Positions 27,841-36,059 of a DNA stretch of 64,000 nucleotides are shown in pieces. A program made the position numbers and the translations under genes. Under the pieces are notes generated by a model. That model saw only the letters and a program-made list of their open reading frames with translations. It did no database searches and was not told the DNA's origin. The stretch lies in the NCBI RefSeq assembly GCF_019733355.1, contig NZ_JAIHLQ010000011.1, positions 62,001 through 126,000 of the forward strand, in the 5' to 3' direction. This DNA comes from Pseudomonas baetica. Lineage in GTDB: Bacteria; Pseudomonadota; Gammaproteobacteria; Pseudomonadales; Pseudomonadaceae. Each line of letters opens with the position of its first letter. The first letter of the stretch is position 1.

Positions 27841-28911
27841 ATGGACGGTACTTCTGCAAGTCCCCAGCGACACAATGCTGCCCAGCGATCAGCGCATATT
27901 CGCCAAGTGGTGCTGGCCAAGGGCGTCGAACTGCGTGAGCGTTACCCGCTTCTCAAGCATCAGGATGCACTTGGGGCGGGCATTCTGGCCTTGGCACTGG
28001 CTGCAATGATCGGTTCAGCGGCGCTGTACATCACCGGCCACATGGCCTGGTGGGTGTGTCTGCTGCTCAACGCGTTTTTCGCCTCGCTCACCCATGAGCT
28101 TGAGCACGACCTGATCCACAGCATGTATTTCCGCAAGCAACGCGTGCCGCACAACCTGATGATGGGCCTGGTGTGGCTGGCGCGGCCGAGCACCATCAAC
28201 CCGTGGATTCGCCGACATCTGCACCTCAATCACCACAAGGTGTCTGGCACTGAAACCGACATGGAAGAACGGGCGATCACCAACGGCGAGCCGTGGGGGT
28301 TTGCGCGGTTGCTGATGGTGGGCGACAACGTGATGTCGGCGTTCATCCGCCTGCTGCGGGCGAAAACCTGGGCGCATAAATTCAGCATCCTCAAACGCAC
28401 GCTGAAGGTCTATGCGCCGCTGGCGCTGGTGCATTGGGGCGCCTGGTATGTGTTTCTCGGCTTTCATGCGGCCAATGGCATCGCCTACCTGATGGGGTCG
28501 CCGATTGAATGGTCGGCGACCACGTTGTCCGTGATGCAGGTGATTGATATCGCCGCCGTGGTGATCATCGGCCCGAATGTATTGCGCACGTTTTGCCTGC
28601 ACTTCATCAGTTCGAACATGCATTACTACGGTGATATCGAGTCGGGCAATGTGCTGCAGCAATGTCAGGTGTTGAACCCGTGGTGGTTGTGGCCGTTGCA
28701 GGCGTTCTGCTTCAACTTCGGCAGCAGTCACGGGATTCACCATTTTGTGGTGAAGGAGCCGTTCTACATTCGTCAGATGACCGTGCCAGTGGCGCACAAA
28801 GTGATGCGTGAGATGGGCGTGCGGTTCAATGATTTCGGAACGTTCGGGCGGGCCAATCGGTTTGTTCGCAAGGATGAGGTTGTGGTGTCGGGTGAGGCGG
28901 TGGAGGCCTGA
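27841..28911 (+). CDS. Membrane fatty acid desaturase
   Basis: This 356-residue membrane protein of the fatty acid desaturase superfamily has histidine-rich iron-binding clusters HELEHDLIH (about 83-91), HLHLNHH (about 122-128) and SSHGIHH (about 295-301). Hydrophobic spans lie between clusters 1-2 and 2-3. It differs clearly from DesA at 14408 in box sequences and lacks its long tail, so the substrate probably differs (alkane, sterol, or another lipid oxidation cannot be excluded). A divergent AraC regulator lies immediately upstream, and a GC-rich hairpin follows its stop. Confidence 0.88.
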   Translation: MDGTSASPQRHNAAQRSAHIRQVVLAKGVELRERYPLLKHQDALGAGILALALAAMIGSAALYITGHMAWWVCLLLNAFFASLTHELEHDLIHSMYFRKQRVPHNLMMGLVWLARPSTINPWIRRHLHLNHHKVSGTETDMEERAITNGEPWGFARLLMVGDNVMSAFIRLLRAKTWAHKFSILKRTLKVYAPLALVHWGAWYVFLGFHAANGIAYLMGSPIEWSATTLSVMQVIDIAAVVIIGPNVLRTFCLHFISSNMHYYGDIESGNVLQQCQVLNPWWLWPLQAFCFNFGSSHGIHHFVVKEPFYIRQMTVPVAHKVMREMGVRFNDFGTFGRANRFVRKDEVVVSGEAVEA

Positions 28912-28928
28912 CAGTTGCTGTCGCTAAG

Positions 28929-28947
28929 CCTCTCCCAGAGGGAGAGG
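28929..28947 (+). repeat. Hairpin repeat after the desaturase gene
   Basis: CCTCTCCC-AGA-GGGAGAGG is a perfect 8-bp stem with a 3-nt loop, 17 bp after the stop. I recall the same type of sequence as a common Pseudomonas intergenic element; it may end the transcript although no T-run follows. Confidence 0.65.
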
Positions 28948-29583
28948 GGACTGATCCTGGAAGTCGGGCCGATTTGAGGGCGGATTACACTCAATCGTAC
29001 TGCTGGGCGAAAGGTTGAGACTGTCCTGAAGCGGCTGAATGTCAGTGTTTACTTGCCTTTTCTGGCTTCGAAGGCGCGCGCCAAGGTTGGTTTTAGAGTC
29101 GATTTCGTACTGTACAAGGCGTGGTATGTTTGCGGTACGGGTTTTTTGCGAAGCAGGTGCAAACATCATGGTTTATCACCGTGCTCAACGATGAAGGCGA
29201 TGACGCTGACTGGAGTGTAGACCGTCTCTGAGTGTGGCCCGCAGATCCGTGCTGGCGGGGAGAGTGCGTCAATCAATAATGTAGATATCGTCCAAAACGG
29301 CTCGGTCAAGGGGCCAATCAAATTCAAGATTCATAAAACCGAAACCAAATTCGCGCGAAACGTTTACACAGTGGGAGGGATCATGGCGTGGCTGGCATCT
29401 TCACTCGAGCGACAGCGAAGCCGCACGGGACGCGGATCACCCGATTGTTGGTGATCACTGCGCGGTAAAAGAATTTTTGATTTTCCGGGGCCGTCTCCTT
29501 GGCAGGGTGCGGCCCTTTTTTATGTGCTCGCGCCGACCCATTTTCTATTTGATATTCGATATAGGTATTAATAAATAGCTTAT
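28948..29583. other. Gene-free stretch with a likely terminator
   Basis: I see no supportable gene in this stretch. Short open pieces exist (for example WFITVLNDEGDDADWSVDRL ending in TGA at about 29230) but none has start, ribosome site and length together; it may be decayed coding DNA. A stem GGGCCG/CGGCCC followed by TTTTTT at 29487-29522 looks like a terminator with no gene in front of it, so an unrecognised small RNA or a gene remnant is possible. Confidence 0.5.
29487..29522 (+). terminator. Terminator-like hairpin without an assigned gene
   Basis: GGGCCG pairs with CGGCCC across a 16-nt loop and is followed by a run of six T residues. It is oriented for a plus-strand transcript that arises in the gene-free region upstream. 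Confidence 0.55.
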
Positions 29584-29606
29584 TATTCCTTAGCGGATAT
29601 AAATCC
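29584..29606 (+). promoter_or_regulatory. AT-rich upstream element with TATTCCTTA motif
   Basis: TATTCCTTA at 29584-29592 lies in a very AT-rich stretch (29540-29605) about 60 bp before the hydrolase start. It resembles elements upstream of oscA, tcyJ and the second sfnB-type gene in this window. Confidence 0.4.
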
Positions 29607-29650
29607 CTCCCTATACTCGGTCAGCAACAGACACGCAGGAGAACTCCCCC

Positions 29651-30232
29651 ATGCACAACGAATCAATTCGCTACCTGATTGTGCCGGGCTGGCAAGGATC
29701 GCCAGAAGATCATTGGCAGACCCACTGGCAGAACAGCCTGCCCAACAGCGCACGGGTGGAACAGGCCGACTGGCTGACTCCGCGCCGCGAGGACTGGGTT
29801 GGCGCACTGGCCGAGGCGATTGCTGCCGACAGCACGCCCGTCATCCTCATCGCGCACAGCCTGGGCTGCATCACCGTTGCCCACTGGGCAGCCACTGCGC
29901 CGCTGCAATACCTGCGTCAGGTGCGCGGTGCGTTGCTGGTCGCCCCGGCCGATGTCGAGCGTGCGACCTGCGCGCCGGCGCTGCGTAACTTCGCGCCGAT
30001 TCCAACCGATCTGCTGCCGTTCCCAAGCCAGGTCGTCAGCTCCGACAACGACGCTGCCGTCAGTACGCCACGAGCCCTGGAACTGGCGCGTAACTGGGGC
30101 GCCGAGGCGGGGATTCTCGCTGGCGCCGGGCATATCAATGTGAAGTCCGGGCATCAGCGTTGGGAGCAGGGCTTTGCCTATCTCTATCGCCTGCAAACCC
30201 GCATGGAACAAAACGCTCGACGTCGCGCCTGA
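29651..30232 (+). CDS. RBBP9/YdeN-family serine hydrolase
   Basis: This 193-residue small alpha/beta hydrolase has the N-terminal signature YLIVPGWQGSPEDHWQTHW, the nucleophile Ser about 70 in AHSLG, a VSSDNDAAVS stretch carrying the likely acid, and the catalytic His in GAGHINVKSGH. These are diagnostic of the RBBP9/YdeN family, whose natural substrates are mostly unknown. CAGGAGAA at 29636 is the ribosome site. It is followed 56 bp later by the sigma-54 activator-like gene on the same strand. In my recollection such hydrolase genes are often sulfur-starvation induced in pseudomonads, which fits the upstream motif (inference). Confidence 0.88.
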   Translation: MHNESIRYLIVPGWQGSPEDHWQTHWQNSLPNSARVEQADWLTPRREDWVGALAEAIAADSTPVILIAHSLGCITVAHWAATAPLQYLRQVRGALLVAPADVERATCAPALRNFAPIPTDLLPFPSQVVSSDNDAAVSTPRALELARNWGAEAGILAGAGHINVKSGHQRWEQGFAYLYRLQTRMEQNARRRA

Positions 30233-30288
30233 TTTTTCTGTTTCTTTCAACGCCCCCGTCTCCTGGCGGTTGTGGGCGGGAGTCAGCC

Positions 30289-31221
30289 ATGAGTGTTGAA
30301 ACGTTCGGTCAGCCATTGCTGACCTTTCCCGATGCGGAAAAAAGCCCCCTGAGCATTCGCGCCAAGGCGTTGGTGTTCGTCGATCCGCGCTCGCGCCAAT
30401 TGCGTGAGGCGCTTGAGCAGTTAGCCCCGCGTTCAATTTCAGTGTTGATTCGCGGTGAGACCGGAACGGGCAAGGAGTTGCTTGCCCGGCACATCCACCG
30501 CGCCAGTGATCGCAGCGGCTTGTTCGTGTCGGTCAATTGCGGCGCGATCAGCCCGACCTACGCCGATGCTGAACTGTTCGGCTACGCTGCCGGCAGTTAC
30601 AGCGGTTCGGCCAGCAGTCGCGCAGGCTGGTTCGGTTCGGCCAATGGCGGCACCTTGTACCTCGATGAAATCGGCGACTTGCCGTTGCCGATCCAGATCA
30701 AATTGCTTGCCGCGCTGGAAAACCACGAAGTCACCCGCGTCGGTGCGCATCAGCCAGGCTCGGTGGATGTGCGCCTGGTGGCCGCGACCAGCATCGATCT
30801 GGCACAAGCGGTGGCCGCCGGTAAATTCCACGAGCGGCTCTATCACTACCTCAGCGAGGGGCAGTTGGCATTGCCGGCGCTGCGCGAACGCATTGGCGAC
30901 ATTCTGCCGCTGGCTGAATATTTTCTTGGCATTTACAGCCAGCGACTGGGTCTGCCGGTGCCGTTGATCAGCGAAGCGGCGCAGCACGTGCTTGAGCAAC
31001 ACAATTGGCCGGGCAACACCCGTGAGTTGGAAAACGTCATTCACTTTGCCTTGCTGGTGAGCACCGGCGACGAGATTTTGCCGCAGCACCTGAACCTGAT
31101 CGAGGCGTCTGGGCCGCAGCTTCAGATCGAAAGGCTGGTGGCACAAATCAACATTGGCGGCAGTGTGGCCGAGCGCAAGGCATTGAAAGAGTGGCTGATT
31201 AGCCTAAGTGAGAGGCTTTGA
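30289..31221 (+). CDS. Sigma-54 activator-like AAA+ protein without a DNA-binding domain
   Basis: This 310-residue protein is almost only a sigma-54 interaction AAA+ domain: Walker A GETGTGKE (about 59-66), Walker B GGTLYLDEIGDLPLP, and the sensor II region WPGNTRELENVIHFAL. The loop that contacts sigma-54, normally GAFTGA, reads GSYSGS here. After the AAA+ domain only about 45 residues remain and no Fis-type helix-turn-helix is recognisable. It resembles SfnR-type activators of sulfone genes. With both changes it may act through a partner or may not activate sigma-54 at all. GGGAG at 30278 sets the ATG at 30289. Confidence 0.85.
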   Translation: MSVETFGQPLLTFPDAEKSPLSIRAKALVFVDPRSRQLREALEQLAPRSISVLIRGETGTGKELLARHIHRASDRSGLFVSVNCGAISPTYADAELFGYAAGSYSGSASSRAGWFGSANGGTLYLDEIGDLPLPIQIKLLAALENHEVTRVGAHQPGSVDVRLVAATSIDLAQAVAAGKFHERLYHYLSEGQLALPALRERIGDILPLAEYFLGIYSQRLGLPVPLISEAAQHVLEQHNWPGNTRELENVIHFALLVSTGDEILPQHLNLIEASGPQLQIERLVAQINIGGSVAERKALKEWLISLSERL

Positions 31222-31276
31222 GCCATTTTGCTCTGTATGAACAAAATGGAATATGAAGCTGAATAAACGTTATTGT

Positions 31277-31296
31277 CCGGGAATAAAAAATCCCGG
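31277..31296. repeat. CCGGGA/TCCCGG hairpin
   Basis: CCGGGA (31277-31282) and TCCCGG (31291-31296) enclose ATAAAAAA between the AAA+ gene and the MetQ-like gene. TATTGTCCG occurs on both sides (31271 and 31297). It could be a weak terminator or an operator. Confidence 0.5.
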
Positions 31297-31389
31297 TATT
31301 GTCCGCTTCACGCCAGCGATAGCACTTCACTGGCACCGGTATTAGATGCCGTCGTCGATGACGACCGTGATTTTCGATAAGGACACTGC

Positions 31390-32187
31390 ATGAAAAAGGT
31401 TCTGTTGTTTACCGCATTGGCGGCTGCTCTGACGGCTTCCCTGGCTCAGGCCGGCGAGAAACTGGTGGTGGCTGCGACGCCGGTCCCGCACGCTGAAATT
31501 CTTGAGCTGATCAAACCGACCCTCGCCAAAGAAGGTGTGGATCTGGAAATCAAAGTCTTCACCGACTATGTGCAGCCAAACGTGCAAGTGGGCGAGAAGC
31601 GCCTGGACGCCAACTACTTCCAGACCAAGCCTTATCTGGACAGCTTCAACGCCGGCAAATACAAAGACGACAAGTCCAAGTACCTGGTAACCGTGCAAGG
31701 TGTTCACGTTGAACCGTTCGGTGGCTATTCGAGCAAATACAAAACCCTGGCTGAGCTGCCTGACGGCGCGACCATCGCCATCCCGAACGAAGGCAGCAAC
31801 AGTGGCCGTGCACTGATCCTGCTGCAGAAGGCTGGCCTGATCGAACTGAAAGACCCGAAAAACGCCCTGGCGACCCCAAAAGACATCGCCAAGAACCCGC
31901 ATAACTTCAAGTTCAAGGAACTGGAGTCGGCCATGCTGCCGCGCGTTCTGAGCGAAGTTGATCTGGACATGATCAACACCAACTATGCGTTGGAAGCCAA
32001 GTTGAACCCGACCAAGGACGCCCTGGTGATCGAAGGCGCAGACTCGCCTTACGTGAACTTCCTGGTGGCCCGTGAGGACAACAAGAACAGCGACGCCATC
32101 AAGAAACTGGCCGCTGCCCTGACCAGCCCGCAAGTCAAAGCGTTCATCGAGAAGAAGTACAACGGCGCGGTACTGCCGGCGTTCTGA
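31390..32187 (+). CDS. MetQ/NlpA-family substrate-binding protein (unlinked to a transporter)
   Basis: This 265-residue periplasmic protein has a non-lipoprotein signal peptide (FTALAAALTASLAQAGE). NlpA/MetQ signatures include VAATPVPHAEILELIKPTL, YVQPNVQVGEKRLDANYFQ, AIPNEGSNSGRAL and YALEAKLNPTKDAL. It should bind methionine or a related sulfur compound. No metN or metI is adjacent, so it may serve the MetIN proteins encoded at 50.5-52.3 kb or another system. It shares the family but not close sequence with the MetQ at 52268. AAGGAC precedes the ATG, and a strong terminator follows. Confidence 0.9.
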   Translation: MKKVLLFTALAAALTASLAQAGEKLVVAATPVPHAEILELIKPTLAKEGVDLEIKVFTDYVQPNVQVGEKRLDANYFQTKPYLDSFNAGKYKDDKSKYLVTVQGVHVEPFGGYSSKYKTLAELPDGATIAIPNEGSNSGRALILLQKAGLIELKDPKNALATPKDIAKNPHNFKFKELESAMLPRVLSEVDLDMINTNYALEAKLNPTKDALVIEGADSPYVNFLVAREDNKNSDAIKKLAAALTSPQVKAFIEKKYNGAVLPAF

Positions 32188-32228
32188 TTGGACGATTCAG
32201 CAAACCCCTTCCAGGGTTTGGATATGGA

Positions 32229-32264
32229 AACGCCGATGGCTAGAAATAGTCATCGGCGTTTTTG
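32229..32264 (+). terminator. Rho-independent terminator after the MetQ-like gene
   Basis: A ten-base stem AACGCCGATG/CATCGGCGTT with a 12-nt loop is followed by a T-run, about 40 bp after the stop. Confidence 0.92.
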
Positions 32265-32324
32265 TGTGGTCAGTTTCCTCTCTTACTGTGAGAGGGCTGG
32301 GTGACGTTGCTGTTGACCGTGATC

Positions 32325-32420
32325 TCAGGCCGCCTGTGCCTTCAATGCCCTTCGCAACGCCACCAGCAATTTCACGATGTCCTGCGGATCCAGGCGCTGC
32401 GGTACTTTTAAGTCAGCCAT
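32325..32420 (-). CDS. Candidate 31-residue small protein
   Basis: On the minus strand AAGGAAGAG stands six bases before an ATG at 32420, followed by 31 codons and a TGA. The product begins MADLKVPQRLDPQDIVKLL and continues VALRRALKAQAA, a short basic amphipathic helix. The strong ribosome site and Pseudomonas-like codons argue for a real gene. It lies 160 bp downstream of the AAA ATPase gene on the same strand and is convergent with the MetQ-like gene. No function is known to me. Confidence 0.5.
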   Translation of the reverse strand: MADLKVPQRLDPQDIVKLLVALRRALKAQAA

Positions 32421-32579
32421 ATTCTCTTCCTTGTGATGGTTGGGCCGGGGAGTCTGGCCAAAAGCTGTTCGTCCTTGGAGGCCTTTCTTGAAAAAAAGAT
32501 CCTTCCTACAGCGAAAGGAAAAATAGCCTTCTTATTTGTTCTCCGCCAACACGTAAAACCGTTCGCGTGGGGATCAGCA
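32421..32579. other. Gene-free spacer between the small ORF and the AAA ATPase gene
   Basis: No coding signal is seen on either strand; with the terminator and the small ORF this completes the 392-bp region between the MetQ-like gene and the ATPase. Confidence 0.6.
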
Positions 32580-33740
32580 TCAGTCAGGCCAATTCCACGC
32601 CGGCTCATCCAACACCCGCTGCCCGACAATCCCGGTCTGGCCCAGCGTCTTTTCCAGCACGATGCAGTTGCACTCCGGGTCTTGCTGCAACGCCGAAATC
32701 AACCGCCGCGCATGGGACACCACCCACACCTGAGACTGCTCAGAGGCACGAATAATCAAGCGTGCCAACGCCGGTAAGAGATCCGGGTGCAGGCTGGTTT
32801 CCGGTTCGTTGAGCACCATCAGTGACGGCGGTCGCGGTGTCAGCAATGCCGCGACCAGCAGCAGATAGCGCAACGTTCCGTCCGACAACTCCGCCGCCGA
32901 CAGCGGTCGCAACAACCCTTCCTGATAAAACTCGATGGCGAAACGTCCTCCCGCCAACGGAGCGATGTTGAGCCGTGCGCCGGGAAACGCATCGCTGATG
33001 GCGGTGCGCAGCGCTTCGGGATCACCGATTTCGACGATGGTCTGCAACGCCGCCGCCAGATCCCGGCCATCGTGATGCAACACCGGCGTGCGCGTGCCCA
33101 GTTGTGGCTGGCGCGCCGGGGCGTCGGCATCGCTGCGAAAGTGGTCATAAAAGCGCCAGCGCCGAATGAATTCGCGCATCTGGAACACTTCCGGAGAGCT
33201 GCGCAAGTTGCCGACCTGATCGAACAGGCTGTCGAAATTCGGTGTGTGTTGCGCCAGCACGTCCCAGCGGCGGCCTTCGCGGGCGCGGATCATCGGGCCG
33301 TCGCGATCCACCAGTAGGCTGGCCGGCCGGTACAGTGGCCCGGCCCAGATGCATTCCTTTTTGATTTCTGGATCAAGCGAGAAACAGGAGTGGGTTGGCG
33401 CAGGCAAACCGAGGGCAATCGAATAACTGAAATCCTCCCCGGCAAAGCCCAGGCGCAGACGCTTCACGCCCTGGCGCACCGTCGGCTCGATCGCCACTTC
33501 GCCGTTGCGCATGCGCCGGCTGATGGTTTCCGGTCCGGCCCAGAAGGTTGAGTCCAGTCCGCCTTCGCGGGCCAGCGCATTGACCACGCCACCCTGAGCG
33601 GTCTCCGCCAACAGACGCAAGGCCCGATAGAGATTGGATTTGCCGCTGCCGTTGGGGCCGGTGATCAGGTTCAGACGGCCCAGCGGGATCACCAATTTAT
33701 TGATTGAGCGGTAATTGGCCACCGCGAGGGTCTTGAGCAT
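32580..33740 (-). CDS. AAA-family ATPase of the RecF/OLD-like type
   Basis: This 386-residue cytoplasmic ATPase has an N-terminal RecF/SMC-like beta-hairpin and Walker A (LNLITGPNGSGKSNLYRALR, about 23-42). Its C-terminal half carries a signature-like ELSDGTLRYLLLVAALL, Walker B MVLNEPETSLHPDLLPAL and an H-loop-like WVVSHARRL. This is the layout of predicted ATPases of COG4637 and OLD-type proteins without a TOPRIM nuclease. No nuclease or toxin partner gene is next to it, so a defence role is not supported. GAGGAG upstream on the minus strand sets the ATG at 33740; longer frames to 33821 are less likely. Confidence 0.88.
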   Translation of the reverse strand: MLKTLAVANYRSINKLVIPLGRLNLITGPNGSGKSNLYRALRLLAETAQGGVVNALAREGGLDSTFWAGPETISRRMRNGEVAIEPTVRQGVKRLRLGFAGEDFSYSIALGLPAPTHSCFSLDPEIKKECIWAGPLYRPASLLVDRDGPMIRAREGRRWDVLAQHTPNFDSLFDQVGNLRSSPEVFQMREFIRRWRFYDHFRSDADAPARQPQLGTRTPVLHHDGRDLAAALQTIVEIGDPEALRTAISDAFPGARLNIAPLAGGRFAIEFYQEGLLRPLSAAELSDGTLRYLLLVAALLTPRPPSLMVLNEPETSLHPDLLPALARLIIRASEQSQVWVVSHARRLISALQQDPECNCIVLEKTLGQTGIVGQRVLDEPAWNWPD

Positions 33741-33894
33741 GGGGCTCCTCATTGATCGTTCCGGCGCTCGGCGTGGGAATGCACCCCGTGAACGACCGCA
33801 GGGAGTATAGGGATCGGGCATACAGACGCGGAACCCTGTTCTAAGCTCACAGTCGTATCGTCACTTGCACGTTCGTACACAGGAAGGAGTCTGC

Positions 33895-34998
33895 ATGGCG
33901 AGTCCCGGATTGAAAACAGCAGTCATGCTGGGCCTGTTCGCGTTGTTGACCGCTTGCGGCAAGAAAGAAGCGCCTGAGGACTACTTGCCACGGGTCTTTG
34001 TGCAAGTGGTGAAACCCGCTGAATACGCCGCCGCCGTGACCCTCACCGGTGACGTGCAGGCGCGGGTGAAGGCCGAGTTGTCGTTCCGGGTCGGTGGCAA
34101 GATCATCCAGCGCATGGTCGATGTCGTTGACCGCGTCAGCGCCAAACAAGTGTTGGCCAAACTCGATCCCAAGGATTTGCAGACCAATGTCGACTCCGCC
34201 CAGGCGCAAGTGACCGCCGAACAGGCGCGGGTCAAGCAGACGGCTGCCGCGTTCGTGCGTCAGCAAAAACTGTTGCCCAAGGGTTACACCAGTCAGAGCG
34301 AATACGATTCCGCGCAGGCAGCATTGCGCAGTAGCCAAAGTGCGTTGAGCGCAGCGCAGGCGCAATTGGCCAATGCCAAAGATCAACTCAGCTATACCTC
34401 ATTGATTGCCGATGCACCGGGCATCATCACCGAGCGTCAGGCCGAAGTCGGCCAAGTGGTTCAGGCGACTGCGCCGATCTTCACGCTGGCCCGCGACGGT
34501 GCTCGTGATGCGGTGTTCAACGTGTACGAGTCGCTACTGGCCGAGCGTCCTTCGGATCGTTCGATTGTGGTCAGCCTGCTGGATAACCCGGCGATCAAAA
34601 CCACCGGTACCGTGCGCGAAATTACGCCGGCGGTGTCGGCGCAGTCCGGCACGGTGCAGGTCAAAGTCACCCTCGACAGCCTGCCGCCGGGCATGCAACT
34701 CGGCTCGGTGGTCAGCGCTACTGCCAAGGGCAGTGGCACGTCGGCGGTGGAACTGCCGTGGTCGGCGCTGACGAAAAAAGTCAGTGAACCGGCGGTGTGG
34801 ATGGTCGACGACCAAGGTGAAGCGCAATTGCACACGGTCACGGTCGGCCGATACCTGACCGGCAAAGTCATCATCAGCGACGGCCTCAAGGGCGGCGAGA
34901 AAGTCATTGTGGCCGGCGGGCAGTTGTTGCATCCGGGCATCAAAGTCGAGATTGCTGAAAACACCTACAAGGATCTGCAGCCGGGAGCACAGCCATGA
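33895..34998 (+). CDS. triA: RND efflux periplasmic adaptor, first of two (TriA-like)
   Basis: This 367-residue lipoprotein adaptor (lipobox LLTACG, Cys about 19) has the membrane-fusion-protein layout: a barrel-sandwich start (DVQARVKAELSFRVGGKI), a long alpha-hairpin rich in Gln/Ala (about 95-165), a second lipoyl half (SLIADAPGIITERQAEVGQ) and a beta-barrel. AAGGAG at 33883 fixes ATG 33895. It overlaps the next adaptor by four bases. Two adaptors plus one RND pump is the arrangement of TriABC of P. aeruginosa (triclosan export with OpmH). The outer-membrane partner is not encoded here. Confidence 0.9.
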   Translation: MASPGLKTAVMLGLFALLTACGKKEAPEDYLPRVFVQVVKPAEYAAAVTLTGDVQARVKAELSFRVGGKIIQRMVDVVDRVSAKQVLAKLDPKDLQTNVDSAQAQVTAEQARVKQTAAAFVRQQKLLPKGYTSQSEYDSAQAALRSSQSALSAAQAQLANAKDQLSYTSLIADAPGIITERQAEVGQVVQATAPIFTLARDGARDAVFNVYESLLAERPSDRSIVVSLLDNPAIKTTGTVREITPAVSAQSGTVQVKVTLDSLPPGMQLGSVVSATAKGSGTSAVELPWSALTKKVSEPAVWMVDDQGEAQLHTVTVGRYLTGKVIISDGLKGGEKVIVAGGQLLHPGIKVEIAENTYKDLQPGAQP

Positions 34999-36059
34999 AA
35001 CGTCAGGGGCTGTTGTGCATGGCGGCGTTGTTGGCCGCGTGCTCGAAAAGCGAGCCGCCGCCGGAACCGGTGCGTCCGGTGCTGTCGATCAAGGTTCAAG
35101 CGGTGAACGAGGAAACCCTTGGGCGTTTTGCTGGCAGCATTCAGGCGCGTTACGAGAGCAATACCGGTTTTCGCGTGGGCGGGCGCATCGCCAGCCGTAA
35201 CGTCGATGTCGGCGCCGAAGTCGAAAAGGGCACGCTGCTCGCTACCCTCGACCCCTCCGACCAGCAGAACCAATTGCGTTCAGCCCAGGGCGATCTGGCA
35301 CAGGTCCGGGCGCAATTGATCAACGCTCAGGCCAACGCTCGGCGTCAGCAAGCACTGTTTGATCGCGGGGTCGGCGCGCAAGCGCAACTGGACATCGCCA
35401 ATACTGATCTGAAAACCACCCAGGCTTCGCTGGAGCAGGCGCAGGCGGCGGTCAATCAGAGCAAGGATCAACTCGGCTACACCCAGTTACGCTCCGATCA
35501 CAAAGCCGTGGTCACCGCGTGGAACGCCGAGGCTGGGCAAGTGGTGACGGCCGGCCAGCAAGTGGTGACCCTGGCGCAGCCCGATATCAAGGAAGCGGTG
35601 ATCGACCTGCCCGACACCCTGGTCGATCAGATCCCCCGCGACGTGGTGTTTCTGGTCGCCGCGCAACTCGACCCGAGCATCAACGCCACAGCGACCCTGC
35701 GCGAAATCGAGCCTCAGGCACAAAGCGCTACGCGCACCCGCCGCGCACGTTTGACGCTGGCGGATACTCCGAGCGGTTTGCGTCTCGGCACGGCGATCAG
35801 CGTGACCCTCAGTTCGGCGATCAAACCACGCATCGAATTGCCCGCCACGGCGATACAGGATGTCGATGGCCAATCGCGCGTCTGGGTGATCGACACCCAA
35901 AGCAAAACCGTCAGCCCTCGCGACGTCAGCGTTATCAGCCGCACCGACGGCGCCGTGGTGCTGGCTGGCGGTGTGAAGAATGGTGAGCAAGTGGTCAGCG
36001 CCGGCGTCAACAGCCTCAAACCCGGACAATCCGTGAATCTTGACGAGGACAGTCAATGA
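34995..36059 (+). CDS. triB: RND efflux periplasmic adaptor, second of two (TriB-like)
   Basis: This 354-residue lipoprotein adaptor (lipobox ALLAACS, Cys about 16) starts in an ATGA overlap with triA and ends in an ATGA overlap with triC. The adaptor signatures are FAGSIQARYESNTGFRVGGR, a coiled alpha-hairpin (about 90-160) and AVVTAWNAEAGQVVTAGQQV. It is clearly a paralog of the preceding protein but only moderately similar. In TriABC both adaptors are needed for a working pump, so this is probably not a redundant copy (family knowledge). Confidence 0.9.
   Translation: MKRQGLLCMAALLAACSKSEPPPEPVRPVLSIKVQAVNEETLGRFAGSIQARYESNTGFRVGGRIASRNVDVGAEVEKGTLLATLDPSDQQNQLRSAQGDLAQVRAQLINAQANARRQQALFDRGVGAQAQLDIANTDLKTTQASLEQAQAAVNQSKDQLGYTQLRSDHKAVVTAWNAEAGQVVTAGQQVVTLAQPDIKEAVIDLPDTLVDQIPRDVVFLVAAQLDPSINATATLREIEPQAQSATRTRRARLTLADTPSGLRLGTAISVTLSSAIKPRIELPATAIQDVDGQSRVWVIDTQSKTVSPRDVSVISRTDGAVVLAGGVKNGEQVVSAGVNSLKPGQSVNLDEDSQ

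Noticed and set aside
32580..33740. AAA ATPase as an anti-phage defence gene
   Set aside because: There is no partner nuclease, reverse transcriptase or toxin gene next to it; the domain plan also fits housekeeping predicted ATPases.
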